A stretch of DNA of 31,807 bases from Oribacterium sp. (lineage in GTDB: Bacteria; Bacillota_A; Clostridia; Lachnospirales; Lachnospiraceae): assembly GCA_017940955.1 (NCBI GenBank), contig JAGAXP010000256.1, positions 1 through 31,807 of the forward strand, given 5' to 3'. Both the position numbers and the translations under genes were made by a program. Positions 10,680-18,790 of this stretch are shown here, piece after piece. The notes beneath the pieces were generated by a model. That model made no database searches. It saw nothing but the letters and a program-made list of their open reading frames with translations, and was not told the DNA's origin. Each line of letters starts with the position of its first letter. Positions within the stretch are counted from its first letter, which is position 1.

Positions 10680-10714
10680 AAAAGCCCAGCCTGGGGATGC
10701 AGAGCCGGGCCTTT
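10680..10714 (-). terminator. Terminator after the FMN-binding lipoprotein gene
   Basis: On the minus strand GCCCGGC pairs with GCTGGGC (10704-10710 with 10684-10690, one G-T pair) around a 13-nt loop, followed by TTTT. It lies about 80 nt past the stop. Confidence 0.72.
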
Positions 10715-10793
10715 ACAGAACATGATGTTCGAGTCAGTTTTTCACCATCATATAGCGTGAGCATTATAAGGCGATATCATTCAGAGAAGGCTA

Positions 10794-12176
10794 TTACTTT
10801 GCCGCCTCTACGATAAGTCCGATGTATCCTGCAGTATCAGCAAGTGTGGCACCGCTTACAGCGTCAACTGCATCATCCTTCTCGGAAAGTGCCTTAGCAT
10901 CGGCAATGCTCATTCCGTTTACATGATTCTGGATAGCATTGTAGTTCTCATCGATGCGAACTGTAGCACCGGCCTTCTGGTTCATCAGATCTGAATAATA
11001 GTCAGCATTTACGCGCTTTGAGAAAAGAACGTTCTGAGGATCAGCATAACCTGCTGCAAAGTTTTCAGTATCGTCAGAGTTTGGTACACCCTCTACCTGA
11101 GAAGCATCGCCAAACTGGAAATCATCGATCCATGAAAGGATAATATTATCACCGTCTGAAAGAACTGCTGCTGTTGAGAAGCACTTGTTTCCGTGTGCTG
11201 CACCTATAGCCATATTAAGTGTGAGGTCCTCGCTTGAACCGTTAAACTCTACAGCCTGAGTATCCTTCGCAAGCTTTCCGGCTTCGCCGATTGCTGCGAG
11301 GTAGTTTCCTGTGTCAGCAAGTGTTGCACCGCTTACAGCATCAACTGCTTTATCATCGTTCTTGTATGCAAGAAGCTCATCTACAGTCTTACCTACTGCA
11401 AACTTCTGTATCTCATCAAAGTTATCATCTATACGAACTGTGCTGCCTGCCTTCTCAGCCATGTTCTTGCTGTAATAATCAGCATTCTCTCTCTTGCTGA
11501 AAAGAACATTGCCCTCAGCAAAGCCTGCTCCGAAATTCTCAGTATCAGCGCTGTTGGGAACTCCTGTTACTGCTGATGGATCGCCAAACTGATAATCATC
11601 AATGTATGCTGCAATTACAACGTCATCCTTAACAACTGCTGTAACCTGTGTAAAGCACTTTGTACCATGTGCTGCTGTGATGATCTGTCCCATCTGGATT
11701 CCGCCCTCAACAGGAACGATCTCTGCAGGAGCTGAAACTGCAGGAGCCTTTGTTTCAGGTTCAGCAACTTCTATTCCCATAGCCTTTGAAACAGCATTTT
11801 TAACTGCTGTAGATGTTACAGTTGCTCCGGAAACGCCATCGATCTCAGGACCGTTTGCAGCGATAACCTGCTCCTTAAGTGTGTCGAGAGCTGCACCGCC
11901 AACTGTAGGTGTCTCTCCATCTCCTGTCAGAACAACATCTGTGATCTTACCGTCTGCTACTGTCAGTTCTGCAGTTACAGTTCCGCCAAAACCATCGGCC
12001 TCTCCTTTTAATGTTTCGCCCTCAGAAGCTGCCTCTGCAGCTTTTGTGGTTTCTGCAGCAGTGGTTTCCGCTGCAGTGGTCTCTGCCTGTGTTGCTGCAG
12101 TATTGGACTGTGAACCGCAGGCTGACAATGTAAGTGCTGCCAGTGCTGCCGCGGTATAAATGATACGCTTTTTCAT
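10794..12176 (-). CDS. Multi-flavinylated FMN-binding lipoprotein (three SGAT motifs, two tandem modules)
   Basis: Predicted surface lipoprotein of 460 residues, probably an extracytoplasmic electron carrier with covalent FMN. Seen: a signal peptide with lipobox ending at Cys20 (LSAC), an Ala/Thr/Glu linker (about 24-52), then an FMN_bind-like domain (about 55-134) with flavinylation motif DGVSGAT (T119). Two tandem modules follow (about 160-303 and 318-460), offset by 158-159 residues. They share GAAHG/TAAHG-KCF, IDD-QFGD, GVPNS-DTENF, NVLFSKR-NADYYS and AG-TVRID, and each ends with DAVSGATLADT (T285 and T444). In known families ApbE attaches FMN to the last Thr of such motifs; no apbE is in this window. 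ATG 12176 has AAGGAG 10 nt upstream; earlier ATGs crowd that site. It has its own promoter and terminator. Electron-transfer function is inferred from the motifs; I do not recognise the tandem module as a named domain. Confidence 0.82.
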   Translation of the reverse strand: MKKRIIYTAAALAALTLSACGSQSNTAATQAETTAAETTAAETTKAAEAASEGETLKGEADGFGGTVTAELTVADGKITDVVLTGDGETPTVGGAALDTLKEQVIAANGPEIDGVSGATVTSTAVKNAVSKAMGIEVAEPETKAPAVSAPAEIVPVEGGIQMGQIITAAHGTKCFTQVTAVVKDDVVIAAYIDDYQFGDPSAVTGVPNSADTENFGAGFAEGNVLFSKRENADYYSKNMAEKAGSTVRIDDNFDEIQKFAVGKTVDELLAYKNDDKAVDAVSGATLADTGNYLAAIGEAGKLAKDTQAVEFNGSSEDLTLNMAIGAAHGNKCFSTAAVLSDGDNIILSWIDDFQFGDASQVEGVPNSDDTENFAAGYADPQNVLFSKRVNADYYSDLMNQKAGATVRIDENYNAIQNHVNGMSIADAKALSEKDDAVDAVSGATLADTAGYIGLIVEAAK

Positions 12177-12218
12177 AGTATACATTCTCCTTTTGTACAA
12201 TTGTATTTAGCTCAATAC

Positions 12219-12247
12219 ATACTACACGAGCAGCCTATATATGTCTA
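12219..12247 (-). promoter_or_regulatory. Predicted promoter of the FMN-binding lipoprotein gene
   Basis: TAGACA (12242-12247), 17-nt spacer, TAGTAT (12219-12224) on the minus strand. Each hexamer departs from consensus, but the spacing is ideal and the ~36-nt leader ends in a good AAGGAG site. Confidence 0.5.
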
Positions 12248-12330
12248 TAGTTAAATATCTATTTTAGACTGATTATTTATTCATATCTATAAGTGTTAGG
12301 TATAACTTGTTTAAACAACGCTGCCGTCAT

Positions 12331-12369
12331 AAAAAAGATCCGGCAGGACAGTCCCACCGGATCTTTTTA
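12331..12369 (-). terminator. Rho-independent terminator after ackA
   Basis: AAAAAGATCCGG / CCGGATCTTTTT (12332-12343 with 12357-12368): 12-bp stem including A/T flanks, 13-nt loop, T run on both strands. It lies 38 nt past the ackA stop and separates ackA from the lipoprotein gene. Confidence 0.9.
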
Positions 12370-12406
12370 TTCATATATACTTGTATTTTCTTTTTCAGGA
12401 TGTCAC

Positions 12407-13606
12407 TCAGGCTTCTACAAGACGAAGTGTATCGCGTGCGATAGCAAGCTCCTCATTTGTAGGGATCAGGAAGATCTTAACCTTTGAATCATCTGAAGAA
12501 ATAAGTGTATTCTTACCGCGAACATCATTTCTCTCATCATCGATCTTTGCGCCGAGGAATCCGAGATACTGATCAACGATGCGCTTACGTGCATTCTTGT
12601 CGTTCTCACCAACACCGGCTGTGAAAGCGATAGCATCTACACCATTCATAGCGGCAGCATAAGCACCTATGTACTTGGCAACTCTGTACTCAAATGCATC
12701 AAGAGCAACCTGAGCCATGTGATTGCCTTCAGCAGCAGCCTTTCCTACATCACGGAAGTCTGAAGAAACGCCTGAAAGACCAAGAACACCTGACTTCTTG
12801 TTAAGGATGTTGAGAACCTCGTCAACTGAAAGATGCTCATGATTTGCAAGGAACTGTACCACTGCAGGATCGATATCACCTGAACGTGTTCCCATGATGA
12901 GACCCTCAAGCGGAGTAAGACCCATAGAGGTATCTACACCCTTTCCACCGATAGACGCAGAAACTGAGGCACCGTTTCCAAGGTGGCAAACGATAACCTT
13001 TGCCTTCTCAGGATCAAGATTTCCAAACTTGATTGTCTCGTGAGAAACGAATGTATGAGATGTTCCGTGGAAACCGTAGCGACGGATACCATACTTCTCA
13101 TAGTACTCTGTAGGGATCGCATAGTAGAATGCCTTCTCAGGAAGAGTCATACCGAAGGTTGTGTCAAATACAACAACGTTTGGCTTACCGGGAACAACCT
13201 TCTCACAAGCCTCGATACCAAGAAGGTTTGCAGGGTTGTGAAGAGGTCCGAGATCGAAGCACTCACGGATGATATCCTTAACTTCCTGATTAACAACGAT
13301 AGACTCTGTGATCTTCTTTCCGGCATGAAGTACTCTGTGACCGATAGCGCCGATCTCATCAACAGACTTAACAACACCATGTGCAGCATCTGTAAGAGCA
13401 TCAAATACAAGCTTAACAGCAACGCCGTGATCAGGCATAGCTGTCTCAAGCTCAAAATCATCCTTACCCGGAGCCTTATGTGTGAGCTTTGATCCTTCGA
13501 TTCCGATTCTCTCGCAAAGACCCTTGGCAAGAACTGACTCATTCTCCATGTCGATGAGCTGGTACTTAAGTGAGGAAGATCCACAGTTTAAAACAAGAAT
13601 TTTCAT
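12407..13606 (-). CDS. ackA: Acetate kinase
   Basis: Transfers phosphate from acetyl phosphate to ADP, making acetate and ATP; the last step of substrate-level phosphorylation from acetyl-CoA. The 399-residue product is of family length. It begins MKILVLNCGSSSLKYQL (Asn7 and the phosphate-binding SSS), has GHRVLHAG with Arg91, FDTTFGMT with Asp148, HGTSH, and the VCHLGNGASVSA glycine loop. Arg91 and Asp148 fall at the positions of the catalytic residues of the Methanosarcina enzyme. AGGAG precedes the ATG by 9-10 nt. It lies 140 bp downstream of pta, with a hairpin terminator in the gap; I found no clear separate promoter, so readthrough from pta may supply it. Confidence 0.98.
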   Translation of the reverse strand: MKILVLNCGSSSLKYQLIDMENESVLAKGLCERIGIEGSKLTHKAPGKDDFELETAMPDHGVAVKLVFDALTDAAHGVVKSVDEIGAIGHRVLHAGKKITESIVVNQEVKDIIRECFDLGPLHNPANLLGIEACEKVVPGKPNVVVFDTTFGMTLPEKAFYYAIPTEYYEKYGIRRYGFHGTSHTFVSHETIKFGNLDPEKAKVIVCHLGNGASVSASIGGKGVDTSMGLTPLEGLIMGTRSGDIDPAVVQFLANHEHLSVDEVLNILNKKSGVLGLSGVSSDFRDVGKAAAEGNHMAQVALDAFEYRVAKYIGAYAAAMNGVDAIAFTAGVGENDKNARKRIVDQYLGFLGAKIDDERNDVRGKNTLISSDDSKVKIFLIPTNEELAIARDTLRLVEA

Positions 13607-13697
13607 TGGTTTTTTCTCCTAAAATCATATTATGAAGCGTCGTGCTCCGTTTTTTCGTTTTGTAGCTTCAAGTCCCACGAACCGCGGTACTAAAACA

Positions 13698-13740
13698 TAA
13701 AAAGAAACAGGGTCAAGTCACCAGGGCCTGACCCTTTAAT
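13698..13740 (-). terminator. Terminator or attenuator between pta and ackA
   Basis: On the minus strand AGGGTCA (13729-13735) pairs with TGACCCT (13709-13715) around a 13-nt loop with further internal pairing; AAA and TTT extend it, and TTTCTTTTT follows. It lies just after the pta stop. Since no strong ackA promoter is visible, it may be leaky and set the Pta:AckA ratio (inference). Confidence 0.7.
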
Positions 13741-13746
13741 TCTTAG

Positions 13747-14742
13747 TTAAGCATTCTGAGCCTGAACAGCTGTCATAGCAACTACTGCTACGATATCGTC
13801 TGCATAGCAGCCTCTTGAAAGGTCGTTAACAGGCATTGAAAGACCCTGAAGAACAGGACCGTAAGCGCCGGCATGAGCAAGTCTCTGAACGAGCTTGTAG
13901 CCAATGTTTCCTGCCTCAAGTGAAGGGAATACGAGTGTGTTTGCATGACCTGCAACTGCGCTGCCCGGAGCCTTGAGCTCTGCAACTGTAGGATCAAGAG
14001 CTGCATCAAGCTGAAGCTCACCGTCAAGCTTGATATCAGGATACTTTTCGTTAGCGATCTTAACAGCCTCTGAAACCTTTGTTACGTCATCATGCTTTGC
14101 ACTACCCTTTGTTGAATATGAAAGCATTGCTACCTTTGGCTCTGCACCAACAAAGCTCTTGAATGACTCAGCAGAAAGAGCTGCGATCTCAGCAAGCTTC
14201 TCTGAATCGAAATCTACGTTTACTGCACAGTCAGCAAATACGAAGGTGCCGTTCTCACCATACTCCTTGGCATCAGTCTCCATAAGGAAGAAGCCTGAAA
14301 CAGACTTGATGCCCGGCTTTGTCTTAAGAAGCTGAAGAGCCGGTCTGATAGTGTTTCCTGTTGAGTGGCATGCACCTGAAACAACACCGTCAGCATCGCC
14401 GCACTTGCACATAAGACATGCATAGTACATATAATCCTTCTCCATCTGCTCCTTGGCAGACTCAGCAGTAACACCCTTGCTGCCTCTGAGCTCTACGAAC
14501 TTATCAATGTACTTCTGCTTGTTGGCATCGTTGTATGGATCTACAACTGTAACGCCTGTAAGATCAAATCCCTCACCGTTCTTGGCAATTTCTTCAGGAG
14601 TTCCGATCAGAACAACGTTAGCGATTCCCTCCTTTGTAATCTTTACAGCAGCCTCAAAGGTTCTCTTGTCCATAGACTCAGGAAGTACGATAGTCTTCTT
14701 GTCTGCTTTTGCCTTAGCCTTGATCTCATCAATAATAGCCAT
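13747..14742 (-). CDS. pta: Phosphate acetyltransferase
   Basis: Converts acetyl-CoA and phosphate to acetyl phosphate and CoA, feeding AckA. The 331-residue product is the short class I form, with the conserved DGVVSGACHSTGNTIRPALQ segment (about 118-137), a MLSYSTKGSA loop, and the C-terminal LQGLSMPVNDLSRGC motif. I chose ATG 14742, with AGGAG 10 nt upstream. An earlier in-frame ATG (14751, three codons longer) lies only 1-2 nt from that site but overlaps the stop of a possible leader ORF. The promoter is at 14905-14932, giving a leader of about 155 nt. Upstream are darA and tmcAL, downstream ackA. Confidence 0.97.
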   Translation of the reverse strand: MAIIDEIKAKAKADKKTIVLPESMDKRTFEAAVKITKEGIANVVLIGTPEEIAKNGEGFDLTGVTVVDPYNDANKQKYIDKFVELRGSKGVTAESAKEQMEKDYMYYACLMCKCGDADGVVSGACHSTGNTIRPALQLLKTKPGIKSVSGFFLMETDAKEYGENGTFVFADCAVNVDFDSEKLAEIAALSAESFKSFVGAEPKVAMLSYSTKGSAKHDDVTKVSEAVKIANEKYPDIKLDGELQLDAALDPTVAELKAPGSAVAGHANTLVFPSLEAGNIGYKLVQRLAHAGAYGPVLQGLSMPVNDLSRGCYADDIVAVVAMTAVQAQNA

Positions 14743-14747
14743 TGGTG

Positions 14748-14807
14748 TCATTCTCCTCTCAATATACACATTATAATTTTAATCATCTGCGACATGCCTC
14801 TCCTCAT
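14748..14807 (-). CDS. Possible 19-residue leader ORF before pta
   Basis: Within the pta leader, ATG 14807 follows AGGAGG by 3 nt and opens a frame reading MRRGMSQMIKIIMCILRGE. A second in-frame ATG (14795) follows GAGGAG. Its TGA (14748-14750) overlaps an in-frame ATG of pta as ATGA, and pta's own AGGAG lies in its last codons. Ribosomes finishing it would be placed to start pta. The frame is short and could be chance. Confidence 0.3.
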   Translation of the reverse strand: MRRGMSQMIKIIMCILRGE

Positions 14808-14904
14808 CAACCTCCTGTTGAAGGAACCGGCACATCCACAGTGACAGGTTTATGTTTTTAATGCACACAGCAGTAGCTCTGTATACAATTTGACATACAT
14901 AAAT

Positions 14905-14932
14905 ATTATACTCGAACAGACTTAGCGTTCAA
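14905..14932 (-). promoter_or_regulatory. Predicted sigma-A promoter of pta
   Basis: TTGAAC (14927-14932), 16-nt spacer, TATAAT (14905-14910) on the minus strand. The start would be near 14898, directly after the darA terminator. Confidence 0.72.
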
Positions 14933-14936
14933 GCCA

Positions 14937-14969
14937 CAAAACCCTTGATCTTCTGCACAAAATCAAGGA
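14937..14969 (-). terminator. Terminator after darA
   Basis: CCTTGAT / ATCAAGG (14943-14949 with 14962-14968), 12-nt loop, followed on the minus strand by GTTTTG. It lies 7 nt past the darA stop and abuts the pta promoter. Confidence 0.62.
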
Positions 14970-14975
14970 CAAACA

Positions 14976-15308
14976 TCAATACTTCTCAAATCTCTCCAGA
15001 TTGACCACCATAACCGTAGCTCCGCCGATCTCCACAGGCATCGGCATGGTGGAATAGGTGTTCATGGAGGTGCCGGAAACATAAGGCATATTGACGGTTA
15101 TATTCTGCCGGTTTCCGCATTCTTTTTTTATGATTTCAACACATTCGTCAACCTTATCATCCTCTGTACCGATCATAAGAGTGGAATTCCCCTTACGTAA
15201 AAATCCTCCAGTACTGGCAAGCTTCGTTACCTGATAATGAGAAGCATTCAGCGCATCCACCACATCATCCTCATTATCATTACGTACAATTGCATAAACA
15301 AGCTTCAT
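14976..15308 (-). CDS. darA: Cyclic-di-AMP receptor, PII-like (DarA/PstA)
   Basis: Small trimeric PII-like protein that binds cyclic di-AMP; its downstream partner is not firmly known. The 110-residue product begins MKLVYAIVRNDNEDDVVDAL and has the family loop STGGFLRKGNSTLMIG (about 32-47) and a C-terminal GGATVMVVNLERFEKY, of normal length. Two adjacent ATGs are possible; the second (15308) is 6 nt from GGAGG and the first (15311) only 3, so I used the second. In many Firmicutes this gene sits with tmk and holB; here it lies between tmcAL and pta, with its own terminator. Confidence 0.9.
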   Translation of the reverse strand: MKLVYAIVRNDNEDDVVDALNASHYQVTKLASTGGFLRKGNSTLMIGTEDDKVDECVEIIKKECGNRQNITVNMPYVSGTSMNTYSTMPMPVEIGGATVMVVNLERFEKY

Positions 15309-15420
15309 CATCTGCCTCCGTTATCTTCAGCCGCCCCGGACCCATGCCGCCCGATGAAATTGCCCTGTGCCAATGTTTCCGAACCGACTCTTTTCAATAG
15401 ATAAATGATACCATAAAACT

Positions 15421-16869
15421 CTAGTCAGCGATTAAAAATTTTTGTGTAAATTCATTCCCGTAACTTATCAATCCGTCTTCACGTTCTCTGGGACTATACA
15501 CTTTATTATATATATCCGCAGAATACATATCCTGATTAAACAAAGCTTCCGCATGGGAAGCATTGATACTGAGGATAAGCTCCTCCGGTGTCTCAATAGT
15601 TTCCTTCCTGCGAACAGAGAAAAGCTGCTTTTCATACTTCGAAGCCGAAGTTACCACCGTAGTTTTCACGCTGCCAAGCATATCTCTCGCTCTTTTACGA
15701 ATGCCAAGAATCCTCACATACGGCATCATATCTGCTTCCCCGAAAAATCTTCCCCGGAGAACCCGGACATCCTTCTTACGGATTCCCAAAAGAATGTGGA
15801 GCAGAGCTCTCGAAATGCGGGTATATGTGTAATTTTTCGATTTTACGGCCTCTATTCTTTCAGAAAATGTCATACGGTCATGTATCTGTTTTTTCAGAGC
15901 ATCAGCTATCTCCCTGGACACATCCAGATAGTCCATAAAAGACGATGGCTGTTCAGGTGACATACGGTCAAGATAATACAGCTGCAGCATTCTGTAGCTC
16001 AGCATATCTGACAGCATATCCACGTCTGCATATGATTGGTTAATGCTTACATCCTCATCCTCCGACCGGGGATTCTTTATCGCATCGCGGATAGCATGGG
16101 CACTTTCAAACTTCTGATTCCGTCTGATACAGTCAATGCGGAAACACTCTCCCTGCCTTTTTACTGCCTTTATATACTCAACCCCCAGAATGTCATTGGG
16201 AAGAAGCCTCGAGGCCATGGCGTCCGATGAAGGATCGTCCTTTTTCAGAAGACCGGCACCCTCCCGGACATCTGCCGGAAGATCCGGTTCACCTATGTTT
16301 TCAGACATTTTCCCGTTATTTAAATCCTCATCAGGATTTCCTCCGGATACACTGTCAAGTATATTTTCAAAAGCCCTTTCATCATCTCCCGAAAGCACCA
16401 GACTTATGGCTTCCGCCCTGGCCTTTGCATAACTCATACCGGCTTCAACATTGTCCCTGATGGCAGCATTTAATTTGGCATTCTCTTTACTTCCGGAATC
16501 CAGCTCGAGATCTGCAATCCTCATGAGATGATCCAGATCCCCGGATTCGGAACCAAACAGCAGAATGTCAACAAGTCCGAGAGATCTTAACGTCGCAACT
16601 CCCCCCGCAGCAAAATCCTCCGCAGAGGACGTGGAAAACATCTCCGGAATCTGCACCACCATATCAACACCGCCCTGAAGCGCCGCCCAGGTTCTCTCAT
16701 ATTTATCATATATGGCAGGCTCTCCCCTTTGAACAAAATCCCCGGACATGGCCGCAACCACATAGCAGTCGCCATAGCGAAGCCTGATACTGTCTATCAG
16801 ATATTTATGTCCCTCATGGAAAGGATTAAATTCAGTTACTATTCCGATCACATTTTTTCCGTTGTACAT
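15421..16869 (-). CDS. tmcAL: tRNA(Met) cytidine acetate ligase (TmcAL, YlbM family)
   Basis: Makes N4-acetylcytidine at the wobble position of elongator tRNA-Met, using acetate and ATP directly through an acetyl-AMP intermediate. The 482-residue product has the nucleotidyltransferase signature FNPFHEGHKYL (HxGH, His18-His21), SGDFVQRGEPA (about 42-52), and the LPNDILGVEYIKA block (about 223-235). It is longer than usual (about 400): residues ~160-222 form an acidic, Asp/Ser/Asn-rich insertion just before that block, and another polar stretch follows near 258-275. ATG 16869 is preceded by GAGGG 4 nt upstream. It lies upstream of darA, pta and ackA; its substrate acetate is the product of the last two. 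Confidence 0.92.
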   Translation of the reverse strand: MYNGKNVIGIVTEFNPFHEGHKYLIDSIRLRYGDCYVVAAMSGDFVQRGEPAIYDKYERTWAALQGGVDMVVQIPEMFSTSSAEDFAAGGVATLRSLGLVDILLFGSESGDLDHLMRIADLELDSGSKENAKLNAAIRDNVEAGMSYAKARAEAISLVLSGDDERAFENILDSVSGGNPDEDLNNGKMSENIGEPDLPADVREGAGLLKKDDPSSDAMASRLLPNDILGVEYIKAVKRQGECFRIDCIRRNQKFESAHAIRDAIKNPRSEDEDVSINQSYADVDMLSDMLSYRMLQLYYLDRMSPEQPSSFMDYLDVSREIADALKKQIHDRMTFSERIEAVKSKNYTYTRISRALLHILLGIRKKDVRVLRGRFFGEADMMPYVRILGIRKRARDMLGSVKTTVVTSASKYEKQLFSVRRKETIETPEELILSINASHAEALFNQDMYSADIYNKVYSPREREDGLISYGNEFTQKFLIAD

Positions 16870-16956
16870 AAGCCCTCTGTTGTTATTTTATTCCAAAAAA
16901 CTCCTGCATCACGATACATCATACTTGTCTACTTCGGCATAAATACCATAAATAAT

Positions 16957-16986
16957 TAGTCCGGAGGGCCGATACCCTCCGGACTA
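16957..16986 (-). terminator. Strong hairpin after the UPF0210 gene
   Basis: Perfect 12-bp stem TAGTCCGGAGGG / CCCTCCGGACTA (16957-16968 with 16975-16986), 6-nt loop, 6 nt past the stop. The trailing sequence on the minus strand (ATTATTTATGG) is only partly T-rich. Probable terminator or 3'-end stabiliser. Confidence 0.7.
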
Positions 16987-16992
16987 TTCTCC

Positions 16993-18375
16993 TTAGTTTT
17001 TAAAGCTGTGTATCGGTGCAGGAATCCTGCCCTTTCTGTTAACAAAAGCCGAGCAGTCAAAGGTATTGACCGACATAACCGGTGCATGGCCGAGAAGGCC
17101 TCCAAAGTCAACATGGTCACCAACCTTCTTGCCGTAAGCAGGAATAACCCTGACCGCGGTTGTCTTCTGGTTCACCATACCAAGGGCCGCCTCATCAGCG
17201 ATAATTCCGGAAATGGTTGCGGCGGTGGTGTCTCCCGGAATAGCGATCATATCAAGGCCTACGGAGCATACGCAGGTCATGGCTTCAAGCTTCTCAATGT
17301 TGAGAGCTCCGGCTTCAACCGCATTGATCATGCCCTGGTCCTCAGATACGGGGATAAATGCACCGCTGAGTCCTCCAACTGAACTTGATGCCATGATACC
17401 GCCCTTCTTAACCTGGTCGTTAAGCATGGCAAGGGCAGCAGTGGTTCCCGGAGCCCCAACCTTTTCAAGACCCATGAGCTCCAGAATATCTGCCACAGAA
17501 TCTCCGATGGCAGGTGTTGGTGCAAGAGAAAGATCGATAATTCCGAAAGGAACTCCCAGTCTCCTTGAAGCTTCCTTCGCCACCAACTGTCCTACTCTCG
17601 TTATCTTGAAGGCTGTCTTCTTTATAAGCTCCGACAGCTCCTCAAAATCAAGACCCTGAGCATTACGCAAAGCATCACGTACCACACCGGGTCCGGAAAC
17701 GCCTACATTGAGAATGCAGTCAGTTTCGGAAACTCCGTGAAAGGCTCCGGCCATAAACGGATTATCATCAGGAGCATTACAAAATACAACCAGCTTGGAG
17801 CATGCCGAGGAGTCTGTATCTTTAGTGCGCTCAGCGGCTTCCTTTACCATTTCTCCCATAAGTCTTACGGCATCCATATTGATACCGGTCTTGGTAGAAC
17901 CGAGATTGACCGATGCACAAACTATATCCGTTTCTGCAAGAGCTCTGGGAATGGCCCTCATGAGCATCTCATCCGCCGGTGACATTCCCTTCTGGCAGAT
18001 AGCCGAAAAACCCCCAAGGAAATTAACCCCTACAGCCTTGGCAGCCTTATCCAGAGTATGAGCTACCTTTACAAAATCCTCTGTCGACCTGCAGGCACTG
18101 CCGCCTGCAAGGACTATGGGAGTTACCGAGATTCTCTTGTTTACGATAGGCACACCGTAGTCCTTTGAAATCTCCTCGCCTGTCTTTACGAGGTCTCTTG
18201 CATACTTGGTGATCTTTTTATATATATTGTCACAAAATGTATCAACATCCTGCGCAGCACAGTCAAGAAGACCGATGCCCATGGTTATAGTGCGGACATC
18301 AAGATTGTTATGCTCTATCATGTTGTTGGTCTCAGATACCTCAACAGCATTTACAACATCATTTAAAATCGCCAT
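16993..18375 (-). CDS. UPF0210 (PFL/DUF711) family protein
   Basis: Conserved cytoplasmic protein of 460 residues with no firmly known reaction; it resembles the glycyl-radical/PFL fold by annotation but I see no glycyl-radical RVSGY-type motif. Recognised by the N-terminal [14 protein letters not shown], the [16 protein letters not shown] block, [23 protein letters not shown] and [23 protein letters not shown] 18375 has AAAGGAG 5 nt upstream. It lies 83 bp downstream of the ACT-domain gene, its usual partner in Firmicutes, and probably shares its transcript. The pair is presumed to act together, perhaps with the ACT protein sensing a small ligand (inference). Confidence 0.93.
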   Translation of the reverse strand: MAILNDVVNAVEVSETNNMIEHNNLDVRTITMGIGLLDCAAQDVDTFCDNIYKKITKYARDLVKTGEEISKDYGVPIVNKRISVTPIVLAGGSACRSTEDFVKVAHTLDKAAKAVGVNFLGGFSAICQKGMSPADEMLMRAIPRALAETDIVCASVNLGSTKTGINMDAVRLMGEMVKEAAERTKDTDSSACSKLVVFCNAPDDNPFMAGAFHGVSETDCILNVGVSGPGVVRDALRNAQGLDFEELSELIKKTAFKITRVGQLVAKEASRRLGVPFGIIDLSLAPTPAIGDSVADILELMGLEKVGAPGTTAALAMLNDQVKKGGIMASSSVGGLSGAFIPVSEDQGMINAVEAGALNIEKLEAMTCVCSVGLDMIAIPGDTTAATISGIIADEAALGMVNQKTTAVRVIPAYGKKVGDHVDFGGLLGHAPVMSVNTFDCSAFVNRKGRIPAPIHSFKN

Positions 18376-18458
18376 ATATTCTCCTTTATAAACGCATGGT
18401 CAGCCGTATATCCGGCATACAGATACAGATCTAACCGGCTCCTTTTAAATTACAGAAG

Positions 18459-18734
18459 TCAGATTCTGTGCATCATGGTGAAAATCTCTTCAAGCTGCAT
18501 CTTGATATCCACACCGATCCGGTCCTTACCGTACTGTGTAAGCTCTCCCGCCACCTTGTCAAAAGGCTCTTTTATATCGGAGACATCGACGATCATCATC
18601 ATATTGAAAAATCCGCCTGTGATGGTCTGTGAAATATCAAGGATGTTGATATTTGCCTCTGAAAGAAATGTACACACCTTCGCTATGATACCTACACTGT
18701 CCTTACCAACAACGGTAATAATCGCCTTTTTCAT
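18459..18734 (-). CDS. ACT-domain protein, UPF0237 family
   Basis: Single ACT domain of 91 residues, beginning MKKAIITVVGKDSVGIIAKV, with the NINILDISQTI strand-turn and the GGFFNMMMIVDVS beta strand. ACT domains bind amino acids or similar ligands and regulate partner proteins; the ligand here is unknown. ATG 18734 follows AAGGAGG by 5-6 nt; the longer frame up to 18767 lacks such a site. It is first in a two-gene unit with the UPF0210 gene. Confidence 0.93.
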   Translation of the reverse strand: MKKAIITVVGKDSVGIIAKVCTFLSEANINILDISQTITGGFFNMMMIVDVSDIKEPFDKVAGELTQYGKDRIGVDIKMQLEEIFTMMHRI

Positions 18735-18790
18735 AAAACCTCCTTGAATCCATAAAGCCGCTGACACATTTCAGCCTGCAAGTTTCTTCT

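Noticed and set aside
11602..12159. 185-codon Ala/Ser/Val-rich plus-strand frame
   Set aside because: Antisense to the FMN-binding lipoprotein; its composition comes from the Ala/Thr-rich linker read backwards.
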